From Flavobacterium sp. (lineage in GTDB: Bacteria > Bacteroidota > Bacteroidia > Flavobacteriales > Flavobacteriaceae), in contig JADKDN010000001.1 in NCBI GenBank assembly GCA_016718345.1, positions 195,001 through 259,000 of the forward strand: DNA of 64,000 nt. Reading direction: 5' to 3'. Shown here in pieces: positions 42,219 through 51,849 of this stretch. Within the stretch, counting starts at the first letter, position 1; every line of letters begins with the position of its first letter. Below the pieces are notes generated by a model that was not told where the DNA came from, did not search any database, and worked only from the letters and a program-made list of their open reading frames with translations. The translations under genes and the position numbers were made by a program.

Positions 42219-45200
42219 ATGTATTTAATATTTGACACCGAAACTACAGGTTTACCTAAGCGCTGGGATGCGCCTATAACAGATGTGAATAATTGGCCTC
42301 GTTGCGTTCAAATTGCATGGCAGCTGCATGACGAAATGGGAAAACTCATTGAACATCAGGATTATTTGGTCAAGCCAGAAGGGTTTAATATTCCATACGA
42401 TGCTGAGAGAATCCATGGAATTTCAACCGAATTAGCAGCTGCAGAAGGAATTGCTCTAAGTGAAGTTTTGGAAAAATTCAACAGTACGTTGTCTAAAGCA
42501 AAATTCATTGTAGGTCAAAATTTAGGTTTTGATATCAATATTATGGGTTGTGAATTCCATCGTATGGGTGTTGAAAGTCCAATGAGTTCAATGCCAGTTT
42601 TGGATACATGTACAGAAGTGACAGCCTCATTGTTGAAATTGCCGGGAGGTAGAGGAGGAAAGTTTAAGTTGCCAACGTTAACGGAACTGCATCAATATTT
42701 ATTTAAAATTCCATTTGCTGAGGCTCACAATGCAACTGCCGATGTCGAGGCAACAACTCGATGTTTTCTGGAGTTGATTCGACTTGAAGTTTTTACAAAA
42801 GAAGAACTAGATGTTCCAGCAAGTTATTTTCAGGATTTTCAAAATAAGAATCCAAGAGAGATTCAGTTAATTGGTTTAAAACACATTAACTTAAAAGAAG
42901 CTTCGGATAAAATTCGGCAGCAATTTGGAGACAAGCAAACCGCGCCAATCTCTAAAAAAGAGCTTTCAGACAACAAACAAATTCTTGTAGATACTGAATT
43001 TGTGCATTTGCATAATCACACCCAATTCTCTGTTTTGCAGTCTACGATTAGTGTAGCAGCATTGGTAAAAGCAGCAGCTCAACAAAAAATGCCTGCAGTT
43101 GCCATTACCGACCACGCCAATTTGATGGGGGCTTTTCATTTTGTTCGGGATATTTTAAATCACAACAAAATTGTTGAGGCTAAAAATAAAGAAGCGATTG
43201 AAAAAGGAGAAAATCCTTCAGAAGTTCTACTAAAACCGATAGTGGGTTGTGAGTTTTTTGTGTGTGAGGATCACAAAGATAAATCTCGAAAGGATAATGG
43301 GTATCAGATTGTTTTTTTAGCTAAAACCAAAAAAGGCTACCATAATTTGGCCAAAATGTCCTCAGTTGCATACACCGACGGATTTTATTACGTTCCAAGA
43401 ATTGATAAAAAAGTTATTGAAGAATTTAAAGAAGATATTATTGTTCTATCGGGTAATTTATATGGAGAAATTCCAAGTAAAATTTTAAATCTTGGAGAAA
43501 ATCAAGCAGAAGAAGCATTAGTTTGGTGGAAAGAACAATTTGGACAGGATTTTTATATCGAAATCATGCGCCATAACCAGGAAGATGAAAATCGCGTAAA
43601 CGAAGGATTGATTTCTTTGGCAAAAAAACACGATGTAAAAATTGTAGCTACAAATAATACTTTTTACATCAATAAAGAAGATGCCAACGCCCATGATATT
43701 TTGCTCTGTGTTCGAGATGGTGAAAAACAAAATACTCCAATAGGTCGTGGTCGTGGCTACCGTTATGGATTGCCTAATCAGGAATATTATTTTAAATCTG
43801 CTGATGAGATGAAGAAAATATTCAATGATTTACCTGAAGCTATTTCAAATATAACGGAGATTATTGATAAGGTAGAAATTTACAATCTAGCTCGGGAAGT
43901 TCTGCTTCCAAAATTTGAGATTCCAACGGATTTTTTAATTCCAGAAGATGAAAGTGATGGAGGCAAACGAGGAGAAAATAGCTACTTGTCTTTTCTAACG
44001 TTCGAAGGGGCTAAAAGGCGTTATGGAGAAATTACTCCTGAAATAAAAGAAAGAATAGATTTTGAATTGTTAACGATTGAAAATTCTGGTTATCCAGGAT
44101 ATTTTCTTATCGTTCAGGATTTCATTGCAGCAGCCAGAAAAATGGGTGTTTCTGTTGGCCCTGGTCGTGGTTCTGCGGCAGGTTCTGTGGTGGCTTATTG
44201 CCTAGGAATTACAAATATTGACCCACTTTTATACAATTTACTTTTTGAGAGATTCCTAAATCCAGACAGGGTTTCGCTTCCGGATATTGATATTGATTTT
44301 GATGATGAAGGTCGAAGTAAAGTAATGGATTATGTCATTCAAAAATACGGTTCAAAACAAGTTGCTCAAATCATTACTTATGGAACTATGGCGGCCAAAT
44401 CGGCTATTCGTGATACGGCTAGGGTATTAGATTTGCCTCTTTTCGAAGCCGATAAAATTGCAAAGTTGATTCCAGGGATGATTCCTTCAAAATGGAGTTT
44501 ATCTCGATTTTTAAAAGAGTCTGAAGTTGAAATAAAGAAAATATTACGTCCTGAAGATTTCGAAAAAATAAAAGAATTAATTGAAATTTCATCCGCTGAT
44601 GATTTGAGCGGAGAGACTATTCAACAAGCTCAGGTTTTGGAAGGAAATTTAAGAAATACGGGAATACACGCTTGTGGTGTGATTATTACCCCAAGTGATA
44701 TCACCAACTTTGTTCCCCGTTGCCACTGCTAAAGATTCTGATTTATATGTTACCCAGTTTGACAACTCTGTAGTAGAAAGTGCCGGATTGCTAAAAATGG
44801 ATTTCTTGGGACTGAAAACGCTGACTTTGATTAAAGACACAGTTAAATTAGTAAAATACAGAACTGGAAAAGACATTAATCCAGATGAGTTTCCAATTGA
44901 TGATGTCAAGACTTATGAGCTTTTTCAGCGTGGAGAAACAGTAGGTATTTTCCAATATGAGAGTGCCGGAATGCAGAAATACATGAAAGAATTGAAGCCG
45001 ACAGTTTTCAATGATTTAATTGCTATGAATGCACTGTATCGTCCAGGACCTATAGCCTATATTCCAAGTTTCATTAAGAGAAAAAATGGTGAAGAACCAA
45101 TAGAATATGACCTTGAAGCTTGCGAAGAATTACTAAAAGATACCTACGGAATTACTGTTTATCAAGAGCAAGTAATGCTTTTGTCCCAAAAACTAGCAGG

Positions 45201-46749
45201 ATTTTCAAAAGGAGATGCTGACGTTTTGCGTAAAGCGATGGGAAAAAAGCAACGCGATGTTTTGGATAAAATGAAGCCAAAGTTCATAAGTCAAGCTGCT
45301 GAAAAAGGACATCCTGAAGACAAATTAGAAAAAATTTGGAAAGACTGGGAGGCTTTTGCAGAGTATGCTTTTAACAAATCGCATTCTACTTGTTATGCAT
45401 GGATTGCCTACCAAACGGCTTATTTAAAAGCAAATTACCCTGCTGAATATATGGCCGCGGTTTTGTCCAATAACATGAGCGATATTAAGCAGGTATCGTT
45501 TTTCATGGAAGAGTGTAAGCGTATGGGGTTACAAGTATTAGGACCTGATGTAAATGAATCTTTTTATAAGTTTACGGTAAACGAAAACTATGCTGTTCGC
45601 TTTGGAATGGGAGCTATAAAAGGAGTGGGTATGGGTGCGGTTGAAACAATAGTTGAAAATAGAAAAGAAGGGAAATATAAATCCATTTTTGACTTAGCCA
45701 AGCGAATTGATTTAAGGGCTGCAAACAAAAAAGCTTTTGAAAATTTAGCGTTAGCGGGAGGTTTTGATTCATTTATAGGCACGACTAGAGCGCAATATTT
45801 TCACGACGATGGAGACGGAATTACCTTTTATGAAAAAGCGATTCGTTACGGAGCTAAATTTCAAGAAAACGAAAATTCTTCTCAGGTGAGTTTATTTGGC
45901 GAAAGTAGCGATGTTCAAATTGCAGAGCCTATTGTACCTCCGTGTGAAGATTGGAGCACGATGGAGAAATTAGCCAAGGAAAAAGAAGTAGTCGGAATCT
46001 ATATTTCTGGACATCCGCTAGACGATTATAAATTTGAGATGCAATACTTCTGTCCAAATAGATTGGAAGTTCTGAAAAATATAGAGTTGTACGTTAATAA
46101 GAACCTTGCTTTTGGCGGAATTGTGACTAATGTCCAGCATTTAACCGCGAAAAACGGCAAAGGTTGGGCAAAGTTCAATTTGGAAGGATATGATGAAAGT
46201 TATGAGTTCAGGATTTTTGACGAAGAGTATTTAAAGTTCAGGCATTTTTTAGTCCAAAATCATTTTGTTTTTTTGAGAGTGAATATAAAGGAGGGTTGGG
46301 TAAATAGAGAAACAGGAAAAAAATCGGATCCGAGAATTCAGTTTATTTTAGTTCAATCCTTACAAGATGTATTAAAAACTTTTGCAAAAAAATTAATCAT
46401 TCATCTAAATATTAAAGATTTACAAGCTGAATTTATTACGAAGTTAAACTCTATTTTTCATTCTAATAAAGGGGATAATACAGTAACTTTTGAAATAATG
46501 GAGTTAGAAAAAATTATGAAGCAAATAGAAATAGCTCCTCAAGTCATAAATCCAGAGGATATTTCTATTGATGAAGACTCCGAGATTTTGAGCCAAGGCG
46601 AAGAGCAAGATGTAAACGTTCCAACTGAAGTAGAAGAGACTAGAGTTATAACTAGATTATCAATGCCAAGCAGAAAGTTAAAAGTTGCAATTTCTAGCGA
46701 GTTGCTTCAGGAATTGGAAAAAATGCAAGTGAACTTTAAGTTGAATTAG
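42219..46749 (+). CDS. dnaE: DNA polymerase III alpha subunit with fused N-terminal proofreading exonuclease (one frameshift)
   Basis: Main replicative polymerase. The start at 42219 (MYLIFDTETTGLPKRWD) puts the exonuclease Exo I motif DTETTG at the very N-terminus, making this a DnaQ-like DEDD exonuclease fusion (residues about 1-200). The PHP domain starts near residue 265 (VHLHNHTQFSVLQS). The palm has GPGRGSAAGSVVAYCLG and the catalytic PDIDIDFDDEG (residues about 687-697). The C-terminal part has an OB-type region and a QVSLFGE beta-clamp-binding motif near 45887. One extra C near 44717 breaks the frame (ITNFVPVATAKDSDLYV expected). About 1,510 residues, normal for flavobacterial DnaE. 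Confidence 0.96.
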
Positions 46750-46862
46750 CATTATTTCAAACATAACTTTAACCAATATATTCATAACTAAAACTAATTT
46801 TAGAAATGAATTTCATTGAAAATAAATCAGTAATTTTGTTCGATAATTTTAAAGATATAAAA

Positions 46863-47180
46863 ATGGCATTAGCAATAACAGATGCTACTTTTGATGAGGT
46901 AGTGTTAAAATCAGATAAGCCAGTTATGGTTGACTTTTGGGCAGCATGGTGCGGTCCATGTAGAATGGTTGGTCCAATCATTGATGAAATCAGTGAAGAA
47001 TATGCTGGAAAAGCAGTGATAGGGAAAGTAGATGTTGATGCTAATCAAGAGTTTGCTGCTAAATACGGGGTAAGAAATATACCAACAGTATTAGTATTTC
47101 AAAACGGTGAAGTAGTAGGACGTCAAGTTGGAGTAGCTCCAAAACAAACCTATGCAGATAGCTTAGACGCTTTACTGTAG
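46863..47180 (+). CDS. trxA: Thioredoxin
   Basis: 105-residue thioredoxin with active site FWAAWCGPCRMVGP, and the cis-Pro in RNIPTVLVFQNGE. The ATG at 46863 (MALAITDATFDEV) is chosen over an in-frame ATG at 46806 because a -7-like box TAATTTTG at 46831-46838 lies between them and the shorter form matches family length. Reduces protein disulfides in the cytoplasm. Lies downstream of dnaE. Confidence 0.96.
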   Translation: MALAITDATFDEVVLKSDKPVMVDFWAAWCGPCRMVGPIIDEISEEYAGKAVIGKVDVDANQEFAAKYGVRNIPTVLVFQNGEVVGRQVGVAPKQTYADSLDALL

Positions 47181-47203
47181 TTGGTTTAAATAAAATTTTA
47201 CTC

Positions 47204-47232
47204 TATAAGCTCGATATTTTATCGGGCTTATT
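47204..47232. terminator. Bidirectional hairpin between trxA and mlaF
   Basis: Stem ATAAGCTCGATA / TATCGGGCTTAT (one mismatch) between convergent genes. It overlaps the stop codon of the minus-strand ABC gene by a few bases, and its T-run is weak. Confidence 0.6.
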
Positions 47233-47989
47233 CTTTTAAATAAGCTTCTCTAACTTTTTTGAATAGATTGGAAGAATATACAAACTCAACTATTGCTTCA
47301 TTATCTGTTCTAAAAATTTCTTCTTTGGTTCCTTCCCAAGCTTTTAAACCATTTTTTAAAAAAACAATCTTTTCTCCAATTTCCATCACCGAATTCATAT
47401 CATGAGTATTAATCACTGTGGTAATATTATACTCGTCTGTAATTTCTTCAATTAAATTGTCAATTAAAATAGAAGTGTTAGGGTCTAATCCTGAGTTAGG
47501 TTCGTCACAAAATAAATATTTCGGATTGTTGACAATAGCTCGTGCTATAGCCACACGTTTTTGCATTCCTCCAGAGATTTCAGACGGTAGTTTTTTGTGT
47601 GCATCAATTAAATTAACTCTTTTAAGCACAAAATCTACACGATCCTGAATTTCAGATTTTGAGTTATGCGTAAACATCTTTAAAGGGAAACCAACATTTT
47701 CCTCAACTGTCATGGAGTCGAATAATGCACTTCCTTGAAAAACCATTCCAATTTCGGTTCGCAATTCTCTTTTTTCATCTGGAGTTAAATCAGAATAAAT
47801 TCTTCCATCAAATGAAATAGTTCCCATTTCGGGAGTATGAATTCCCAATAGGCTTTTTAGTAAAACGGTTTTACCAGAACCACTTTGACCAATTATTAAG
47901 TTGGTCTTTCCAGTTTCAAAAACTGTTGAAATACCTTTTAATACTTTGCTTTCGCCAAATGACTTCTCTACGTTTTTTACTTCTATCAT
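47228..47989 (-). CDS. MlaF-type ABC transporter ATPase
   Basis: ATPase of an MCE/Mla-like lipid transport system. The start is set at 47989 (MIEVKNVEKSFGESKVL), giving 253 residues. Walker A is in LIIGQSGSGKTVLLKSLLG, the signature is ISGGMQKRVAIARAI and Walker B is YLFCDEPNSGLD; the switch His is in TVINTHDMNS. Its ATG overlaps the stop of the permease gene by one base (TAATG), indicating translational coupling. An MlaD-type substrate protein is not adjacent. Confidence 0.9.
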   Translation of the reverse strand: MIEVKNVEKSFGESKVLKGISTVFETGKTNLIIGQSGSGKTVLLKSLLGIHTPEMGTISFDGRIYSDLTPDEKRELRTEIGMVFQGSALFDSMTVEENVGFPLKMFTHNSKSEIQDRVDFVLKRVNLIDAHKKLPSEISGGMQKRVAIARAIVNNPKYLFCDEPNSGLDPNTSILIDNLIEEITDEYNITTVINTHDMNSVMEIGEKIVFLKNGLKAWEGTKEEIFRTDNEAIVEFVYSSNLFKKVREAYLKE

Positions 47990-48735
47990 TAGGTTAAAAG
48001 TAATTGAGTTAATATGTAATTCATTAAAATAATGGTAACTGAAGTCCAAACGAATGAAATAGTACTCGCTTTACCAACCTCAAGTGCTCCACCTTTCATG
48101 TAATATCCATGGAATGAGGGTATGGTCGCTAATAATAAGGCAAAAATAAACGTTTTTATAAAAGCATAAGTAATATGAAAAGGAATAAAATCTTGTTGTA
48201 GCACATCAATGAAATCAGCACTGCTACCAAAACCTCCATAGACACTAGCTATAAACCCTCCAAGAATTCCTAGAAACATGGAAATACCTATCACAAACGG
48301 GTATAAGAATAAAGCAATAAGTTTAGGAAAAACTAAATAATTTAAAGAGTTTACTCCCATAACTTCTAATGCATCAATTTGTTCTGTAACACGCATGGTT
48401 CCTATACTTGATGTAATAAACGACCCCATTTTACCAGCCATAATAATGGAGATAAAGGTAGGGGCAAATTCCAAAATTATGGACTGTCGAGTAGCAAATC
48501 CAATAAGGTATTTTGGGATTAAGGGATTGGTTAAATTTAATGCGGTTTGAATGGCTACAACTCCACCCACAAAAAAGGAAATAAATGCAACTATCCCCAG
48601 AGAATCTATGACTAAGTCATCAACTTCCTTGAAAATGAGCCCTCTCATTACGGACCATTTTGTGGGCTTGTTGAAAATTTCTTTCCACATCAAAAAATAT
48701 CTTCCAATTTGCGATAAGTAACGAATAAGCATCAT
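47989..48735 (-). CDS. MlaE-family ABC transporter permease
   Basis: Inner-membrane permease of the MlaE family, 248 residues, about five helices. Family features: GIVAFISFFVGGVVAIQTAL, FAPTFISIIMAGKMGSFITSSIGTM, and the EQIDALEVMGVNSLNYLVFPK motif typical of MlaE. Paired with the ATPase immediately downstream. Probably moves phospholipids between membranes; direction is not deducible. Confidence 0.92.
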   Translation of the reverse strand: MMLIRYLSQIGRYFLMWKEIFNKPTKWSVMRGLIFKEVDDLVIDSLGIVAFISFFVGGVVAIQTALNLTNPLIPKYLIGFATRQSIILEFAPTFISIIMAGKMGSFITSSIGTMRVTEQIDALEVMGVNSLNYLVFPKLIALFLYPFVIGISMFLGILGGFIASVYGGFGSSADFIDVLQQDFIPFHITYAFIKTFIFALLLATIPSFHGYYMKGGALEVGKASTISFVWTSVTIILMNYILTQLLLT

Positions 48736-48809
48736 TTTTTGTGTTCGGTATTCAGGTTATAGTGAGCAGTAAAAATACTATAATTTTATTTGAATGCTGT
48801 CTTAAAAAA

Positions 48810-49667
48810 TTAAAACAATTTTTCTTTCATCTTTTGCAGACGATATTTTCTAATGAATTTAGCCTGTTCATTGGTTACAAGTAGTGGTGTTTTTGCCATT
48901 TTTGCTTTCCAGAAGCCTTTTATGTAGTCAAAAAATAGTAAAGGCTTCTTTTTCATTAGCGCTAATTTGACTGAAGCTATAGCCGTTATTATAAAGCCGT
49001 ATCCTAAAGTATAGAAAGCCTCTCCTTGTTTGTAACGTGCATTTTTATCGTAGTTGGCTCCTGTTGGTTTTAAATGTTTTACTTTTAGATTTTCGTCTGT
49101 TATGACTTTCCAACCATAGAATTTACAAAGCAATTCATCAACAGTATCCCAACCCATGGCGGGCTTTAAATTTCCTATTTGCAAGAAGCATTCTTTTCTA
49201 TAGGCTTTAAAAGCGCCTCTAATATGATCTTTGTCGGTTAAGTTTTCCAGAATCCAATTGCCATTTTTCTCTATGTATGCAAATCCTCCAGCCATTCCTA
49301 TGGTATCATCTGATTTGAAATGAGAAATAATAGTTTCGAAGTAGTTATTAGGCAAAATCAAATCTGCATCTAACTTTACCATGATGTCATAGTTCGTATC
49401 TAAAATTTCAAAACCTTTATGAAAAGCTTGAATGACTTTGCTTCCGGGTAAATGAATTGCATCAGAAGTTGTGTTTACGACTGTAATCCAAGAGTATTTT
49501 TTTGCATAATCATTAATTATTTCTTCAGTTTTATCAGTTGAATTATCATTGACAATAACAACTTTTTTGGTAAAACAGTTTGTTCTGCCAATGATTTGAG
49601 GGTTAAAGTCAATAAATTTTTCCTCATTGGAGCAGAAGACAATGTAATGACAATTGTAGTAATTCAT
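48810..49667 (-). CDS. Glycosyltransferase family 2 (hidden compensating frameshifts at N-terminus)
   Basis: Inverting sugar transferase with a GT-A fold: VVIVNDNSTDKTEEII (nucleotide binding), VKLDADLILP (DxD metal motif), then GFAYIEKNGNWI and the acceptor-side GWDTVDELLC. The 285-codon frame is open throughout. However, residues 21-33 are read out of frame: shifting them gives LTLKSLAEQTVLPKK, the family consensus. Residues 5-13 look likewise shifted, giving IVITLSSAPNEEK. Four single-base indels that cancel are needed. The ATG overlaps the stop of the upstream methyltransferase by one base. The sugar and acceptor are unknown. Confidence 0.85.
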   Translation of the reverse strand: MNYYNCHYIVFCSNEEKFIDFNPQIIGRTNCFTKKVVIVNDNSTDKTEEIINDYAKKYSWITVVNTTSDAIHLPGSKVIQAFHKGFEILDTNYDIMVKLDADLILPNNYFETIISHFKSDDTIGMAGGFAYIEKNGNWILENLTDKDHIRGAFKAYRKECFLQIGNLKPAMGWDTVDELLCKFYGWKVITDENLKVKHLKPTGANYDKNARYKQGEAFYTLGYGFIITAIASVKLALMKKKPLLFFDYIKGFWKAKMAKTPLLVTNEQAKFIRKYRLQKMKEKLF

Positions 49668-50191
49668 TATTTTACTTTTTCAGCATAAACAATGTAATAT
49701 CTATTGGTAAACATCCGCAAAAGGGGACGAAACCCAATTTTTTTTACGGGATGAGTAAATTGCATTCTGTCGATGATTTTCCACCCCGTTTTTTCTAAAA
49801 GCCAGTCTAGTTGCCAATCCTCAAATTCGTGATAGTGCCTGTCCCACATATCGGTTTTGCTTCTGTAAGCTGGCGAAAACCACAATCGTAACGGGATAGA
49901 AATAAAAAGTTTGTCGGATTTTATTTCTTTTAATAAGGTGTATGGATTGAGTAGATGTTCAAAAATTTCGAAAGCGGTTACCGCATCTGTTTTTTGATTT
50001 TGTATAAAAGTTTGATTTTCATCCAAATCTTCTCCAATAGTATTTGTAACTTGGTATCCTTCTTCTTTCATTATTTTTGAAAAAGGATTTTCAACGCCTA
50101 AGTCTAAAATAGTTTCAGAAGTGGCGAGGTGTTTTTTGAGAAATTCTAGTGTAAGTTTGAATCGTTTGTTAGGAAATGTTTTTTCGTACAT
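49667..50191 (-). CDS. Class I SAM-dependent methyltransferase
   Basis: About 175 residues. The SAM-binding motif is ILDLGVENPFSKIMKEEGY; DAVTAFEIFEHLLNP is the post-I/motif II region; LFISIPLRLW is the motif III strand. MYEKTFPNK at 50191 is the preferred start, two codons inside a possible ATG at 50197. Such genes modify small molecules or glycan/lipid head groups. It is translationally coupled to the GT2 gene. Confidence 0.82.
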   Translation of the reverse strand: MYEKTFPNKRFKLTLEFLKKHLATSETILDLGVENPFSKIMKEEGYQVTNTIGEDLDENQTFIQNQKTDAVTAFEIFEHLLNPYTLLKEIKSDKLFISIPLRLWFSPAYRSKTDMWDRHYHEFEDWQLDWLLEKTGWKIIDRMQFTHPVKKIGFRPLLRMFTNRYYIVYAEKVK

Positions 50192-50241
50192 AGTCATTTC
50201 GAAGAACGAAAGAGTCAGTCGTTCATATGTTAATTAATCTT

Positions 50242-51303
50242 CTAATACCTGTAAACAAATGCATTAACATTCATTCCAGCTCCAACGGATGCAAAGATAA
50301 GAACATCTCCCTTATGAATTTGCTGTTTTTCGATTTTTCCATTGACTAAAAGATCTAAAAGTGTAGGAATAGTTGCCACACTACTGTTACCTAAGTTGGT
50401 TATTATCATTGGCATTACTCCTTCGGGCATTTTTCTATCGTATAGCTTATAAAAACGGTTTACAATAGCTTCGTCCATTTTTTCATTGGCCTGATGAATC
50501 AGAATTTTTTTAACTTCATCAATGGAAATACCACTTTTATCCAAGCAGGACGCCATAGCTTGCGGAACATTGCTCAATGCAAATTCGTAAATTTTTCTTC
50601 CGTGCATTTTGATGTAGCGAACATTAGGATCACATTCTTTATTATATGAATTCCCAAAAAATAAATAATCCGCTTCATCATAAGCGAAAGTAGCCGACTC
50701 ATGTGCTAAAATGCCTCCATCATCGCCAGAAACGGATTCTATTATGGTGGCGCCAGCTCCATCTGAATATATCATGGAATCTCTATCGTGAGGGTCTACC
50801 ACTCTTGATAAAGTTTCGGCTCCGATGACTAAGCATTTTTTTGCCATTCCTGCTTTGATAAATGCTGTGGCTTGAATTACGCCTTCTAACCAACCTGGAC
50901 AACCAAACAAAATGTCATAAGCAACACATTTTGGATTCTTAATTTGTAATTTATGTTTAACTCTTGTTGCTATGCTAGGAACTGTGTCTGATTGTATAGC
51001 ATTGTTTCTAACATCACCAAAATTGTGTGCTAGAATAATGTAATCTATTGTTTCAGGGTCAACTTTTGCATTTTCTATTGCTTTTTGAGCGGCAAAAAAA
51101 GCCAAGTCAGATGTACACAGATTAGATTCAGCGTATCTTCTTTCTTCAATACCAGTGATGCTTTTAAATTTTCCAATAACTATTTCATTTGGATGAGAAA
51201 AAGGACTTCCGTCTTCATTTAAAAAGACATGTTTGCCAAAATCAGTATTGGCCACTTTTACTTCAGGTATGTAACTACCTACACCAGTTATTTTTATATT
51301 CAT
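50242..51303 (-). CDS. 3-oxoacyl-ACP synthase III family protein
   Basis: FabH-like Claisen-condensing enzyme, 353 residues, intact. The catalytic Cys is in ILFGCPGWLEGVIQA, the His in ILIHQANEKMDEAI and the Asn in NLGNSSVATIPTLLD, the full Cys-His-Asn triad. The longer length and sequence (MNIKITGVGSYIPEVKV) suggest a specialised KAS III rather than the housekeeping FabH, possibly for a secondary lipid or polyene starter. Confidence 0.88.
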   Translation of the reverse strand: MNIKITGVGSYIPEVKVANTDFGKHVFLNEDGSPFSHPNEIVIGKFKSITGIEERRYAESNLCTSDLAFFAAQKAIENAKVDPETIDYIILAHNFGDVRNNAIQSDTVPSIATRVKHKLQIKNPKCVAYDILFGCPGWLEGVIQATAFIKAGMAKKCLVIGAETLSRVVDPHDRDSMIYSDGAGATIIESVSGDDGGILAHESATFAYDEADYLFFGNSYNKECDPNVRYIKMHGRKIYEFALSNVPQAMASCLDKSGISIDEVKKILIHQANEKMDEAIVNRFYKLYDRKMPEGVMPMIITNLGNSSVATIPTLLDLLVNGKIEKQQIHKGDVLIFASVGAGMNVNAFVYRY

Positions 51304-51429
51304 TTCAATTTTTCTGTATATTTCTTGCTAAATTAACAATTATATTTTGAAAAATGTTACGATTAATAATAGTAACGTCTATTATTAATGATTTTTTACT
51401 CTTTTCTATTAAAGCAGTAATAACAATAA

Positions 51430-51807
51430 TTATTTGCTTGAATTTGCTATTTTTATTTGTAATACTGTAGCAATATTTAGTGCTTGGGTTTTTATTTGTT
51501 CGCTTTTTTCACCTTTAAAATTTTCATCAACTGAATTGTAAAAATGATTAAGCCAAATTTTGAATAATTCGGGAGACAAATACTTTTTGGTATTTATATC
51601 CAAATGAATTTGGGTTAAATTATTTGTATAGCCTCCAGTTCCAAGAATTGCTTGCGACCAAAAAGTCACTAAAATTGGCAAATGCTCCTCGAGTTTTATT
51701 TTAACTACTTCCGTAAAAATATAACTTATTGCATCGTCAGACAGTAGCTTTTTATAAAATTCATCTACTAATAAATACAAATCGTCTTGATTTTGAATGT
51801 CGTTCAT
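51430..51807 (-). CDS. Group III truncated haemoglobin
   Basis: About 125 residues from ATG 51807 (MNDIQNQDDLYLLVDEFY). Haem-pocket features: VDEFYKKLLSDDAISYIF on the B helix region, HLPILVTFWSQAILGTGGY on the E helix and IWLNHFYNSVDENF with the proximal-His region. Binds oxygen or NO; role here unknown. The upstream in-frame ATG at 51828 is less likely. Confidence 0.85.
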   Translation of the reverse strand: MNDIQNQDDLYLLVDEFYKKLLSDDAISYIFTEVVKIKLEEHLPILVTFWSQAILGTGGYTNNLTQIHLDINTKKYLSPELFKIWLNHFYNSVDENFKGEKSEQIKTQALNIATVLQIKIANSSK

Positions 51808-51849
51808 AATCGTATAAAAAGACACCACGATTTCGTGGTATATTAACTG

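Noticed and set aside
46806..46862. Longer thioredoxin starting at 46806
   Set aside because: The extra 19 residues match no thioredoxin and contain the likely -7 promoter box; ATG 46863 gives the standard protein.
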